Part shown: piece by piece, positions 1 through 12,727 of the stretch
Layout of the letters: every line of letters starts with the position of its first letter
Position numbering within the stretch: position 1 is the first letter of the stretch
Source of the DNA: Balanoglossus misakiensis
Taxonomy: Eukaryota; Hemichordata
Direction of reading: 5' to 3'
Length of the DNA stretch: 64,000 bases
Assembly: GCA_040954595.2 (NCBI GenBank)
Contig: CM082590.2
Coordinates: 9,920,001-9,984,000, forward strand
Position numbers and translations under genes: made by a program
The notes under the pieces: generated by a model
What the model saw: the letters and a program-made list of their open reading frames with translations, nothing else
Database searches by the model: none
What the model was told of the DNA's origin: nothing

Positions 1-282
1 GCCGTTTTGTGAGTGGACAGCGTGAACGGGCGACTCGCCGGCCGCACTGTGTGAGAGATTCTGAGGCGAGCTGTAATGAGGGTACGTCGTAGCGTTGCCG
101 TTGTATGTGGACTGGCCGTACGCTGCTTGCTGTGTGTACTGATAGCCATAGTTATGGTTGTAATTTTGGTTGTAAAACTGTCCCTGGTTCGTAATATAGC
201 TCGACTGTGAATATTCCTCAACCGGTGGAAACTTCGGATCAACAGCATAACTGGTGTTCATCAGAAACGAGCTCATACTCAT
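1..282 (-). CDS. Hox4: Hox4 (Deformed class) homeobox protein, N-terminal part of exon 1 (3' part off the window)
   Basis: Reading the minus strand from the ATG at 282 gives 94 codons that stay open to base 1. The protein begins [20 protein letters not shown] and continues [16 protein letters not shown] followed by a DPKFPPxEEYSQ-SYI block is the signature N-terminus of Hox4/Dfd proteins, which are homeodomain transcription factors that pattern the anterior-central axis. After it comes a Tyr/Asn/Gln-rich low-complexity stretch (residues about 35-75). The hexapeptide and homeodomain must lie to the left of base 1. A second in-frame Met at codon 3 would give the more usual MSSFLMN start; I kept the upstream ATG, but either is possible. 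It is the most anterior of the three Hox genes here and is transcribed leftward like the others. The mir-10 hairpin 7.6 kb upstream independently supports Hox4. Its promoter module is at 380-402. Confidence 0.95.
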   Translation of the reverse strand, partial: MSMSSFLMNTSYAVDPKFPPVEEYSQSSYITNQGQFYNQNYNHNYGYQYTQQAAYGQSTYNGNATTYPHYSSPQNLSHSAAGESPVHAVHSQNG

Positions 283-379
283 TAAATTTCGGCGAAGAAC
301 TATAATGTATTTCCTTTGTCGTTTTTACTTTACGGGCAACCCTCCCCATCAAACGTCAACTTAACCAAGATGCCCTAAA

Positions 380-402
380 TCACGTGACTACGCCTGGCCA
401 AT
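380..402 (-). promoter_or_regulatory. Hox4 proximal promoter module: CCAAT box + TCACGTGA E-box
   Basis: TCACGTGA lies at 380-387 and CCAAT at 398-402. In gene orientation this reads ATTGG, 10 bp, TCACGTGA, with the E-box about 98 bp before the start codon. The same arrangement is found before Hox5 (31455-31477) and Hox6 (58187-58208) and at 18589-18611. CACGTG and CCAAT are the known binding sites of USF/MYC-MAX type bHLH-Zip factors and of NF-Y; binding here is inferred. Confidence 0.75.
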
Positions 403-2737
403 GAGGTGAGGGCACAGTGACCTGTCGTTTACCATGGGGACATGATGGATGTGTAATTTTCAGTGAACGTCTTCAAGTTTAGCACTTTCTCAAAAACACT
501 AGATAGTTTTAATGTACATGTTTAATGAAACAGCCATTAGGAAATCAAACTACTTGTGTGAACAAGGACATGGAGACCAAACTTCAAAAACCTCTCGTGA
601 TAATTCACTCAATTCACCTTTTAAATTAACAAAATATTTATATTTTTTACATTTTGATACTGAGTGAAAATTGCTAATGCACAAGTAAAAATATTTTTAA
701 AAATACGATATGACTAGTCTCGGATGTAAAACATGTTCCTTTGCGGAAAGAGAGATGAGTATTTAAATTTGTTCAATTTACATTATACTAGTAGGAAGTA
801 CATTTTAGACCTGAAAGTGTCGTCTGTTTCCTAATGGCGCCAAAAGTTCAGACTTTTTTTACTTAGTTGTATTCCTCGAGTCTGGCTGTCTCATGACGGT
901 GTTTCAATCAACTGCCACGCATACTGCTTTATGCAAATTTTCTACTCATCAAATTTCTTTAGAAACAGCTTCGTGCGCTAACCTTGATTCCAATCCCAAA
1001 CTTTTTAAGTATTCTGATTGAATGACTAGGAATTTTCAATACTAATCTACGAAAAATAATGAAAATCGATACCTTGAAATCTAGACAAATCGCCAAAAAT
1101 TGCATTTTATGAATTTAGTGCAATGAAGTGAAAACTAAGAAGTATCTCTTTGAGTTTAACATTAGAAAGAAATGTTTAGAATGCGGATACTGAAAACCAT
1201 AAAAGTGACATTTAAGTTGGTACTGAGGTTACCATGGATATGTGATATTCGTAGATATTCCACTTAAAGTGCAATCGTCTGGGAGTCTGTGTAAACAAGT
1301 ACATTCTAGTTTTCCTACTGAGGTAATCCTTTAATGTGAGAGTGTTCTACGCTAAATCCCAAGATCCATAGTGGATAATTAGCCGGTATTACTCCAGTCA
1401 TCTTTGTTGAAGCTTGCGAATTTACAAAACACCGTGATCGCCCCGGATTGAGGAGAGAGGATCGAGCACAGTCAACCAGGAATTACTGTTTCCGTCATTG
1501 AGCGCCGTAAAACTTCCTCCCCCATCAGTGTCATACACTTTCCTCGAGGGCTAGCCAAAAAAAGCGACGAAATTCCAATTTCAGCCAGCCCTGCCCAACT
1601 CGAGGGTATTACACTGAGCACATTAACGGACCCAGCTACAAGACGTTTATAGTGTCTACTGAAGTGGGGAGTGTTTTATGAGCGCAGACATGCCATACTT
1701 TATACACTCCAGTACATCTCACTTTCCCCCCATCTTAGTCAAATCCCTCATACAGCTATCCCGTTATGCTTTCACTTTAAAATTACAATTCTCGCCTTTG
1801 CCCAAATCTTCAACTGCAGATCCTCACCATGTGCAACTAGACCTCTCATTATAAATTAACCAATTACAACTTCATTAAATATTCACTACAATAATTATTA
1901 TCTTCTGGAAGCCAATCCAAATTAATGAGAACATATAAAAACAAAAAATGATAAAAACGGAGGGTTGGAAAGAGTAAATATTAATTTCATACTGAAAGCT
2001 TTTATATTGACTTAAATTACTGAATTAATTTTTTTCGACGGCTAAAGGACACGAGTAAATACCAGCTGATGGTTTGATTATTCTCTTTTAAAGTGTGAAT
2101 ACACAGTTTACAGGTAGAGATTTTATTATAAACCATGTTTGAATGTAAAACGTTGTCTATTTTGTAGAAGAAACGGGAGTGGTATTTATCTGGTAAGGGG
2201 GGGGGGTGAGCACGTGAAATGAAGTCTTCCCAGAGTTCTTAGCGTTTGGTGACCAACCTAATGCAGTTTTATCTCTGGTTTAATCCGTTTGGAAATGAGT
2301 TTGGTTTTTAGATGAGGTTGGTCCAGGAGACGGAATATCTAACATCGGACGTCCTTCGAACGTTAAGAACGTGGCGGGAAGTCTCCCTGGCCAGCCCTAA
2401 GAGCTTTTTCTGAGTGAGCACTCGATAACAAGTAATGCATAACTTATAAGGTGCAGCGGATCCATCGAAGCAGCGACTGAATACGTATCAAACCGAAATA
2501 ACAGAAACAATTAAGGCACTGGTATGGGTTAGCTCTCTTGGACTAATTTAAATCGTGACATCCACTAAAATGAGTGATCGATAAATCGATTTATTAATTA
2601 GAAAACCTGAGAGTATAATTGATCGATTACTTATGTCATTGAAAAATATGAGTCGCACAAAAAGTTCGACCAGTTTGCGTAATTATTGAAATAACGACTG
2701 GGTTATTGATATTCATCTTGCTGTATGGACACACACG

Positions 2738-2814
2738 TACATACATACATACATACATACATACATACATACATACATACATACATACATACAGACATAC
2801 AGACAGACATACAG
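2738..2814. repeat. (ATAC)n microsatellite grading into (ACAG)n
   Basis: Near-perfect ATAC tetramers followed by ACAG variants at the right end. The minus-strand open frame across it (poly Tyr-Val-Cys-Met) is an artefact of the repeat. Confidence 0.97.
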
Positions 2815-2843
2815 AGGGAGGCAGGTAGGCAGACATAGTTAAC

Positions 2844-2910
<67 letters not shown>
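2844..2910. repeat. (TAGA)n microsatellite
   Basis: About 16 uninterrupted TAGA units, 30 bp to the right of the ATAC array. The minus-strand frame reads as a repeated Leu-Ser-Ile-Tyr artefact. Confidence 0.97.
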
Positions 2911-2911
<1 letters not shown>

Positions 2912-4486
2912 AAGGCAGACAAACACAACAAATGTTGAATTCTACAGAAGACGACCTGAAGATTAGGGGAAAAGCAAAAAGTACAACTCATCAACCGTCG
3001 AAGATTAGTCAATAAATCAAAGATAATAAATCTCTTGAAGCCATTCAAAATGGAATATAAAAGCGCTGGATATTTTCAGGTAGAGATTGATAATCGGGCT
3101 TTTTTCCATTGACACGCTAAATTGTAGTGTGAGTGGCTCTCTCTCTCCATGCCTGATTTCACTGCATTTATTTCTCCCAGCACAAGCCCGTGCCTCAATC
3201 CGAAGTGATTGCCTAAAACCTTTCCATGTCTACTTGTGATTTCTAAGCGCGTAATCGAAGATTACAATCAACATTTCCCCCAGGCCACCGTACGACCACC
3301 GAAGGTCGCTAGCTCATGTACGACTACTTTGAAAAACAACAACTAGAAACAGACGCATTTTGTCGTCTGCCATATTTTTAAATCGCAATTCCGACGATTT
3401 AGGATTCAGTTGGTATTTGTAATTACATTAAATATCCTCGATCAAAACTTTTGCAATTCTGCAGGACGAGAAAGATTTGACGTCTTCTCCTTCGATTCTC
3501 TCTTGTGAGATGAATGTCTCAAAGCCTGGGGTGGCCTCGAAGGTCATGAGTGACCCTTTAAAATCAAATTATTCATTTCGAAATGACACATTTCGCGAGA
3601 AAGACAGGCTCTTGCTTGAAATTCCACGAGGAAAGCATTGGCTCCAGGGGCAAGAACTTTTCTTAGGTTTTCTCGACGAGACATGAAGTAGATCAAAAAT
3701 CGGCCACACGACAAATCTTGATCTGCATCATATATTAATAAACATATCAGTTTTTATATTGGTTTTGAGTTCTGTCATCATAACCTGTCTCGACACACAA
3801 AGGGGAAAACCGCCGGGTCTACTTTCAGGTAATTTTATATGTGCATTACTTTTTACTTGGGATTTAATAGCCTCATAAAACCGTTCCATAAACGTTATTT
3901 TAGACTTTAAACACATAGGCGTTAAAACACCTAGATTGTTACAACAAGCGCGTTAATATTGTCTTTTTGTTTGTTTTTAAAGGGGGAAATAATTGCAGGA
4001 TATACATTAATATCTAAAACTAAACGGACAGCTCAATTTCGTATAGGTAAAGTAAACTACAGTCATGATTATAAGTTGCTACCAACATATCACCCTCACC
4101 ATTTGTATACATATATGTACAAGTTGCCTGGGCGGATTTTAAACTACTAATTTAAGTTTCGGGAAATAAATTATTGAGTTATTTTAGGTAGAATAGTTTG
4201 ACATAAAATTGCTTTCTGTTTGGAAAAGGTGTGTTAATAAGGATGAGTGAAAATGACTACCCTCAGCTTTATCTCTGCGCATCTAAAATCTAATTGAGTT
4301 GCTTTATTGGGAAAAAAACTTTATTTTTAATTCGAATGGGAACATTAATTATTTTATGACAGTTCCCTGCCAAAATAACAAATAAGATAAGTGATACTTT
4401 GCCAATTATTTTGATTATTTTTGTAGTATTTTCATAAAGTCAAATTAGGATATATATAGCTCGAGACAGAGGGAGAGAGAGAAACA

Positions 4487-4595
4487 CATACATACATACA
4501 TACATACATACATACATACATACATACATACATACATACATACATGCATACATACATACATACATACATACATACACACACACACATACATACAT
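4487..4595. repeat. (ATAC)n microsatellite, about 109 bp
   Basis: ATAC tetramers with one TGC interruption near 4544 and a CA-dinucleotide run near 4573-4585. It gives a spurious poly(Tyr-Val-Cys-Met) minus-strand frame. Confidence 0.97.
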
Positions 4596-5144
4596 GAGAA
4601 TGTAGTTAGGGTTACAATTCCAACCTGTCGCGCGGATACTTGTCGTACGCCCTCTTGCGGCGATGTTGCCTGTTCTAGATCCCCAGCAAACCGTTCCCTA
4701 AACACCCTAGATATTTGCCTGGTATTTACAGTCGGCATTTTATCATCCAAAAAATCACCCCACAGCGAGCTGTTACAAAAGACCACACGTGTGCAATACC
4801 AGCCTTCAAATTTGTCCGGATTTCAACTCCTGTCCACGCATAATTCTATCTCAAACACAAAATATCCCACTAGTTGTAGAAGTTTTATTTTGTTGGCAAA
4901 TTCTTTAAGAGGAATTTAAAATTGATATTGAGGACACCATAAATGCAACACAAGCGACTTAACAACGTCACTGACCCTAGACTGAGCTCAAAAATTTGAA
5001 ACACGCAGTGGGAACTTGCCCTCACAAAACATGTCTAAAATTAGAACTAAAAAAAAACTATGTGAAGTATTAAAGGAAGTGTATTTGTTTTAGATAACGT
5101 TTGAACATGAGATGCTTATTTTGGTCAGAGAAGACAAACTTAGA

Positions 5145-5220
5145 TACTGAAAGACAAAAAGTTTCAACTGTACTGAACGACAAAAAGTGTTAAATTCTAC
5201 TGAACGACAAAAAGTGTAAC
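5145..5220 (+). repeat. Short tandem triplet, unit 26-27 bp
   Basis: Three successive units begin at 5145, 5171 and 5198, each starting TACTGAAMGACAAAAAGTKT with variable tails. The second and third units share the exact core GAACGACAAAAAGTGT. No function is evident. Confidence 0.85.
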
Positions 5221-7854
5221 CGAGTGTGTGGGATGGCTCAGTGCAAATGGAAATATCATGGCCCGGATATTGGCAAAGGCCGAGCAATATGACATCAAGG
5301 CCTGTAATATAATGCAATCTATTTACTCTTTCGTGGTGTAATTAATATAAGCTCGTTACAGGCGGGGGTTTATTGGTTTGGATTTAGCTATTTTTGTTCA
5401 ATCTCTCTTTTCTATTGTTTAATTCAAGGCCACAGCACAATGCTTAATGACAAATGAACCTGGCTCACCCCACTGGGCGAAAATCATATTATCTAGAACA
5501 TGTATACTTCCATACTTCAGTCTGCTGTTTCCAGTATCGAATCCGTGGTCAAGGTTGAGGCGATTAATAATTGTCTTGCGCACGCGCAATGTTCCAAGAC
5601 AGCAAGATTATCTGCACGCGTCGACAGGACTCCCCTCCCCCACTCTCAGCGGGAAAACCAATTTCAAGACAAATAATATCATTGGTCAAATCCAAATCTA
5701 TCATTTGTTTCTGTCAGCAAACGATGCTTCATTTTTAATAATACAGAAACTGCCTAGAATTTCTGCTCGTTTATGTCAAAATGTGGTTTTATTTTTACTG
5801 ACAAGGTCACCATTCCTAAGAATTAATACTCTCTTCCCAATAATATTTCTGATTAAATTAAGATGATGAAGAATCTACCAATAGTATAATTTAATTAGTA
5901 ATACAATGTACTTGTGTTTGAGTGTTCTTTTTGACCCAAAATAGTTGTTTATACAGTCAAAGCTGTTTCAATTTCCGCAACTTGTCCTATGCGGATGGTC
6001 AGCTTTAGTTTTAACCTTTGATCACAAATGCAAGACGTGTGATTTTAACCACACAGTTTCTCCTTTACATGCAGAAAGGTGATACCGAACGCATTAAGAT
6101 GGTCACGACATTTCCTGGGAGCTATCAACCCTTTTATTGATATGCATTTGTGGGAACATAACACTTTAAACCGTGTGAATATATGTGTAAGATACAACTC
6201 TCGTCCAGGACGAGACTTAAATATTGTGCATCTATGCCAGTGCAGACTACATGGACTTTTATAGGAATCAGAGAACCCGTCTCACTGTTTCATCATACTT
6301 TCAGCATAGAAGGGGTAATTTTTGGTCTAATTTATTCCAACTTAGAATCACTATTCCTCTAGACGGTTTAAGCCTACGTCAAAAAGCAGGAACCCGTACA
6401 TGTACCATATGTCTGCTTATGTGTCTGTAGTCCACTCAAATTAGGTCTGTCCCACCGTGAAATTTCCTGACCAGACGACCAACAAAAGAGGCGGATTTTG
6501 ATACTTGTTTTACTGTCGTTTCGAGGTCACATGCAGCTGAATTTATCAGGCGACAGAAAATGAGGTCGTAAAAGGTAGGATGAATCTTGCAGGGTCAAAT
6601 TCAAGATTTTACGAGGGGATCAGAATTCCTAATTAACATTAGACCGCCGCTCAATCCATGCGAAATTGGGAATTAAAGCTGTAGAATGTGTTTTCTCAGG
6701 GTCGGGTCCATGGTAGTAGGTCCATGGGAAACCGAAGTGCATCTCTGTTCGTCGAAATGCACTTCCCCAACCAACTGCAACTACGTAGCAAAGCGCCATT
6801 TTAAACCCGTGAGTTGCCGACTCGACGAACGGCTAGGCTAACAAAGAACGGGACGCCCAGGGACGCATTTTGGTAGACTCGCTGCCTGGAAAATGGGCAG
6901 TGCAGCCCTGCGCCAGTCGGACGCCGCCGTGGGATCAAACTCCACCCCATATTGCAACTCTTTCGCAAACCTTTTGTATACAGCACTTTTGATGTAACAG
7001 TTTTTTTTCTGTTGCAACTTGGAACAAAGACCAGCGAGAACTTTTGTATCATTTGTAGTTTTTTTGTAGTCAGGCTTGTTGAGCCCTCAACAGTTGACCA
7101 GCATTGACGCGCGCGTCTGTCATTGAACCAAACGACGCTAAAGACTGCCAAGAGAGCGTAAAAGATAAACAACACTTATTGCCAGCCAAAACCCTCTCAA
7201 ATGTAATAAAAAGGCAATAGCTTTGACTTGCCCAGTACAAATGGTTCCAGTAGTGTACAGAAACGAGAAAGAATGAAACCTCAATTTAAAAAAAAAACAT
7301 GAACTCCATATTCTCGTTAGAGAGGAGCAACGCTGTCCGAAAACATATCAAGAGTTGAGACGATGATACAGTACAGAATGACCTATCGCTTTGCTTTATA
7401 CAAAGACAGAGAAAGATACCAAAAATCATAAAAATAAATAAAAAGAAAATATTTATCAGCAAACAAAGTGGTTATACGTAAATGAAAGATGCCTTCTCCC
7501 AGCGAGTGACTCACATTTGCATAAGTGAAATTAAATTAAGCGGAGACGCCTGTGTTCGCCAAAATCCCTGACCCTAATTTTGATCACACAACACGCCGAC
7601 AAAATTTATTGCGTTTAGATTTATTTCGTTGGTTCGAGAATTGACCCTTTTCCCGCGGAATATTTGGCTTGGGTTCAAAAAGGGGAGCAAGAGGTCGACT
7701 TGGAGTAGGACTCGCATGTCGTGAAAACATAGCCACACATTAAAAAAACCAGACACCCGCGCATTCTTTGTACGAAGCGTCTTTCTCTGTCGGTATAATA
7801 AAAAAATAAACCGCCATTTTGTTTGAGGGTTCGCCCGATGAATAGCTCGCTACG

Positions 7855-7925
7855 ACCTATCACCCGTAGAAACGAATTCGTGTTTTGACATGATCACAAA
7901 TTCGGATCTACAGGGTACAAGTTGA
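7855..7925 (-). ncRNA. mir-10: mir-10 microRNA precursor
   Basis: The minus strand at 7917-7895 reads TACCCTGTAGATCCG and continues through AATTTGTG, the conserved 23-nt bilaterian miR-10-5p including the seed ACCCUGU. A 12-nt loop (7894-7883) follows, then a 3' arm (7882-7861) ending TTTCTACGGGTG, which pairs back with one bulged T, a two-base internal mismatch and a ten-base lower stem. Mature miR-10 represses translation of target mRNAs, classically including Hox transcripts. The position between Hox4 and Hox5, on the Hox-coding strand, is the ancestral one. Expression as part of a longer Hox4-strand transcript is likely by analogy with vertebrates; a candidate upstream promoter is at 18589-18611. 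The 3' arm read on the plus strand carries a miR-100-like seed (see findings). Confidence 0.97.
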
Positions 7926-10550
7926 AGGAGAAAATTGGCCTAAAATGCCGAATTTTGAAGTACATGGAAAGAGAAATTAGCCCGCCTTACATATTGATAA
8001 ACGACTCAGACAATCCCAGGCGCGACGACAAAGGTATATGAACGTCAGCTCCGTCATCTTCCCGCCTTCCGACAACAACGGAAAATTCAAAGACCACGCT
8101 TCGACTAAAATGGTACTCGTTTTTACCTACCTAGACAGTCCAGAAAATAACAAAATTCGTAACTTCTTTTACAATCCAGCAATCGTTGATATTTTTTTCG
8201 AAATATTCTCCCGTAGCAAAGATAACGTCACTATTCTGCGCGTGCCTGACTTAAAACCTTATCCGGCAAACAAATATTTATGTCCAGACAACCCCATATT
8301 TCACAAAAATATCTTCACTACAGCCAACTCACGTCTTCACCTCAGACCGCCATTCAAATGTAAGATTTACCTGTTTCTGAATTTCAGGAATTCTTCCAAT
8401 GAAATAAATTAACAACCACGCAAAAAATGCTTTCATTCTAATAGATGTCCTCACTCTTTTCCAGTTGTACCTCAGTCGTACACTTTTTGTCGGTTACCTC
8501 ACAGGGACAAACTCATTACGTCATAAGCAATTTTTGTCTAACTGTCGTCTGGAGGCCGAATCTCCAGTCACCCTGAAATAAATCCTTACGACTCAAATGT
8601 ATTTACGAAGTCTTATCTTTTGTTTTTCAGATAAAACTGAACGAGAGAAATCAAATTTAGGCACCAAGTCCAGCAAAGCCACCAAGGTCCCACAGCAAGT
8701 ATTTGGTTTAATTTCCAATCCTACGCCTACGAGGTTGTCTTTTAGAGCGAACGAAAATAAAATCAACGAATGATTGATATTTCTCATTTGATGTACAATT
8801 TAATCAAGTCAAAAATGTAAATATTTTTCAACAAAATTACGCTTGCTAATTAAAATGTTAATTATCAGAACAATGTGGAGTTTTTGTCTGTTTGTTCGGA
8901 AACCCTAACCGTAAATACTGGAGCATTTCGAACCCCTTTCCGAATGGCTGTAATATTTGAATTATTCTAAAGATGACGTAGGTTGAATATTTCTGATAAT
9001 TAACCCATGGCGTGATTTGAAAAAGTAGGGCAGTGTTAGCGAGTGTCGGGGTCACCGCATACACGTTCCACACGTCGTCAGTAACATCACCACGACCGCG
9101 TGCACTATGCCCCTCCGTACATACGAAGAAATGTCTAAAATGAAAACACAATTTAGTCGCCTGAGGTGAAAATCTGTAAGACAGATAATCGAAAAGTATG
9201 AAAAACGTCAAATATTTCCAAAAGAAAGCGATGCACCGAACTGAGAACGAGACAAAATATGCAAATCACCAGTTTCCAGTTCATGTAAAATGGGCGCGGC
9301 AGCCGTTACCTGTGGAAAAAATACGCCCAACAAATTTAACGAAATTTGGATGTTCAAAAGAACACGCTTTGAAATAATGAATTTGAAATAATTAGAACAA
9401 TATGCAGATAGGTTGACGGTTGTTTAACGTGGGCTCATTATCTCGCTTCACTGGTTATCCGGCGAAAGGCAAAATGGATGTGTCGGGACCGCGTCCAGTC
9501 ACAGCGAACTCATGATTCATCGTCCTTTGACAGTTTACATGTTGGTTCGCCAGAAATAAACTGTCCATCACATTCTGGCCGTCACAATACGGCACATGTT
9601 TCACCCGTCCAGAGTACCACGGAGACTGAGGAACCGGGGGCGGAGGAGAAGATCTCCCGCACAGGGTAGTCCAGCAGCCGAGCGTCGAGAAACGTGGCCG
9701 TCCGCACAAATCCACAAACGGAGAAAGAGAGAGAGAGAGAGAGGCCCGCGCGGTGTTAGACCACCGCGCGCCGTCATCCAACCACCACCTGCCTGCAGGC
9801 CGCGTTTCCAAAAACTGAACACCGGACAACCAACGCCACTATAAATAACACGCCATCGCGACCTTTGTGCCAAAAAACATGCCCCTTTTTCATTTATAAA
9901 TTACTCAAATGGCCACTACCAACCAAAAATGATTGTTTTTGGTTATAAATTGCCCCTTTGTTTACCCTGGTACTCCTCTAAACTTCTGGATAAGGAAAGG
10001 CCTCGAGCCCTGAGTATACAATTTAATAGCTAAAATACAACTCTGCCCGGCTGTAAATGTTTGACACAATGGCCGTCATCATCAAAATCGCCCTAAATTT
10101 ATTCCAGCGATAAGACCATAGGACGTGAGAAAATGCAAGTTTTCAGTTGTGACATAAAACCACTACAGACAATTTTCTCTCGAGTTTCCGAAAGTAAAAT
10201 GAGTGGAATATTCGGTGGGAAGATTCGCAAAGGGATTGACCCAAGTTTTTATATATACATATCAGTGATGTGATTAGAATACTGAAATATTATGAAATTT
10301 GAAGGTTTCGTGTTGGGTGATTTTAGTGAGATGATTTTTTTCTGAATTGTTAAAAGTTATAAAGAATCAACTATACAGGCAGGGGTTTAGGGTTGAATAA
10401 GGACTAGACATTTAGGGGTTCCTTAGCAACGAGGATTTCGGATTATAATCTGCTCGGCGGGGTTGGGTTTTACGGGCATAGTTAGGTCCCACTTCAGAAC
10501 GACTTGTCTGGACAAGCGTGTAACGTCAAGAGATTTTTAAGACATTTACA
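7926..10550. other. mir-10 to candidate-gene intergenic region
   Basis: No gene recognised. It contains a CAGACGAC copy (8544), an E2F-like TTCCCGCC (8059) and a GC-rich patch at about 9450-9850. In that patch overlapping open frames appear on both strands, as expected of high GC content rather than coding. A short GA run is at 9722-9742. A plus-strand open frame of 124 codons at 8038-8412 has no recognisable domain. Confidence 0.5.
9722..9742. repeat. (GA)n short microsatellite
   Basis: A run of AG dinucleotides inside the GC-rich 9.45-9.85 kb patch. Confidence 0.85.
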
Positions 10551-11252
10551 ATGGCGTCTTCGACCGTAAAAGAAACGAGTTCCAGGGAAAGAGACGCACA
10601 TAGCGATATCAATGTCCTGCCACCATGGAAACAGAAATTAATATATTTATTCGAGACTTGTGATATGCGTGTACCGAATGTTTATCGTCTGGATGAGGTT
10701 GGAAGGCCAGCCTTGGACAAGATAGCAGACGGCCCAGCGATGTTGGGGATGTCCTACATGAGAGATACGGCTCTATTATGTAATACAAATTACCCGTCGA
10801 CATCCATCATGTTTATCAAGTTCGCTACCGAATTACTTTGCAGTGCCGCTAATAGAGAATTCCTGGCAAAATGTATGTCCTCTAGGCCCTGTCTGTCATA
10901 GACTTCACACGGACCAAGTTTGACCTCTCGTACATAACCTTTTCTCTATGCACGTAGTATAATTATTACACAGGTCACCTAGACAAGAATCTCAGGCTCA
11001 TATCTGGTCAAAAATAAACAGTCTGTATCCACATATATTAGACTAACTACACCAGAAGATCGATCGAAATCATTTTTATCTAAATTAGACACATCAAAAG
11101 GGAAGCTAACATCTTACGACGTGTTCTGTCCGAAAAGATTTGGCGGGAAAATGCTTGACGATAAAAGCTGGAGGCGAGGCAGCTGGTTAATCCAGTGTGG
11201 TCCAACCCAGTACACGGTGCAATCTATCCTCATCGAGGACACGTTGAGTTAA
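10551..11252 (+). CDS. Candidate two-exon gene, unknown 192-aa protein (opposite strand to Hox genes)
   Basis: I do not recognise the family. Exon 1 runs from an ATG in strong start context (ACA ATGG) at 10551 to 10872 and ends at the donor T|GTATGT. Exon 2 runs from 10996, after the acceptor TCTCAG, to TAA at 11250-11252. The junction restores one frame (T+GC = Cys108) and removes a 123-bp intron. The predicted protein has 107 + 1 + 84 residues. It starts MASSTVKETSSRERD, has a possible helix WKQKLIYLFETCD near residue 26, and ends WLIQCGPTQYTVQSILIED before its last four residues. It is basic, with no signal peptide or membrane segment that I see. An AATAAA lies 38 bp after the stop (11290). 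Exon 2 has no early Met, so simple ORF searches miss it. Alternatives are a transposon-derived ORF, a pseudogene or chance. Confidence 0.5.
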
Positions 11253-11289
11253 AGTTTGGCTATAGACTGTTTGTCTAACGGTCGACACA

Positions 11290-11295
11290 AATAAA
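11290..11295 (+). other. AATAAA polyadenylation signal for the candidate gene
   Basis: A canonical hexamer 38 bp downstream of the TAA at 11250, at normal distance for a short 3' UTR. AATAAA is frequent by chance in AT-rich DNA, so it only supports the gene model. Confidence 0.4.
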
Positions 11296-12727
11296 TTAAG
11301 AATTTTGACACTGATTTGAAAATGATAAAAACCTCCGATTGTAAAGAATTATGAGCTTAGTTTTACAGTGAGCGAGGCACAAGGCAGTGGCATGATTTGG
11401 GCTGGGATTTCACAGGATAAAATGTGGGTAAGTTCGCATCCATTTTGGCTTGTGGGGTTTCTCTTGGTCCCTCCTACATACTTATCTTTACGCTGGGAAC
11501 ATCCCCCACCGCCATTTTAGTAAGGCCAGTGTGCACGTACTGTTTTGCATACACAAAAAGTTTTACATTCTACACACTCCCTCTGAGTCAAATGCGTTTT
11601 CAGTCAGTTGGACTCAGGAGGGCAGTCGAATCTCCCACGGCAAACCGCCGGCACGACAGACATGTAGCTGTATTTCCCGCCAAAATATGCATCTTTGAGC
11701 GGCCTACGTAAAATCTGCCTGTGACAAACAAATTGAAGAAAAAAGTACAGTCCTGTTTTGTCCTTGTCCGAGTAAAGCTACGTGATAGGAACTGCCAGAC
11801 AAACTTTGCTACATTTTGTGTAAAAAAAACAACACAAACTTTTGGCGGCATTGGCACAGTTTTCAGCCCAGCACTTGCAGGGTGATCAGCGATTATTTTG
11901 TTGCTGCTAAAAAACGAGGTCAAAGTTTGCAGCTCTTAGGAAGTTCTCGGTTTAAGGTCGTTGCTAATCCCGTCGCGACGGTATGTGTAGTTTATCAGAT
12001 CTTTATAAGGACAAGCGCGATTCTGATTATCACGGTTACTGTTTTAGAGGGAAGAAAAAAGCTAATTTTCGATTTTCTGAAATTCGCTTTCTGTTCGAAG
12101 GTAAAATGACAACACTGGAGTACTGTTAACAGCCGGTCCTCAAAAATAACACCTTATCAGAACACTTGATCACAAAACTGACTATCGCTGCAATGGCAGC
12201 TTGCCAACGCATTCAAAAGTTCACAAAGAGTCAAAAAATGCACCTATATTTTGAGAAGAACCCCTATGTACGAAACACCACAGAAATGTAAACAATAAAA
12301 TTAGGCCAACTTCACATTCTTCACAATGAAAAATGTCTGAAACGATTTCCACCCGTCGGAACCGTCACCAGAAACTCACCAACAATGCCTGTACAAATTA
12401 CTGAACAAAGGGCGTACAAGGGATAAAACAAGATGGCGTCTCTGCTCACTTCAGTCTAGTCAAAGTGCACCCTCAGGTAACAAGGTTGCCAGCTACTGAA
12501 CCAGTTTAATTATTTCATAAGACAGCAAGTACACACACGCACTACCTAATGTGATTAGGTGACGCTAATTACATATTCATGTACACCAAATACTGTCTGA
12601 CAATATATGGCGTTAGTGTTTAAGTTAATCTCTTACAACGTTATCCTCGTCCGGTCCCTAAGTTATCGCGCAACATTTTCCTGACGACAGTGCAAATTTT
12701 AAAACTATTTAAAAGGAGTTATCTGTA

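Larger units (their letters stand above)
403..7854. other. Hox4 to mir-10 intergenic region, no gene recognised
   Basis: About 7.4 kb of AT-rich sequence with stop codons throughout on both strands. It holds three tetranucleotide microsatellites (2738-2814, 2844-2910, 4487-4595), a short 26-27 bp tandem triplet (5145-5220), three copies of the CAGACGAC motif (819, 3362, 6472), an E2F-like GGCGGGAA at 2373 and YY1-like AAATGGCG at 6794 and 7812. The open frames of up to 139 codons in this region look like chance: they have no recognisable domains and poor codon balance. Confidence 0.6.

Noticed and set aside
4445-4786. 113-codon minus-strand frame rich in Tyr-Val-Cys-Met
   Set aside because: It runs through the (ATAC)n microsatellite; no coding evidence.
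9455-9873. Overlapping open frames on both strands at 9.45-9.87 kb
   Set aside because: A GC-rich patch gives long frames in several phases at once; no domain or homologous motif seen.
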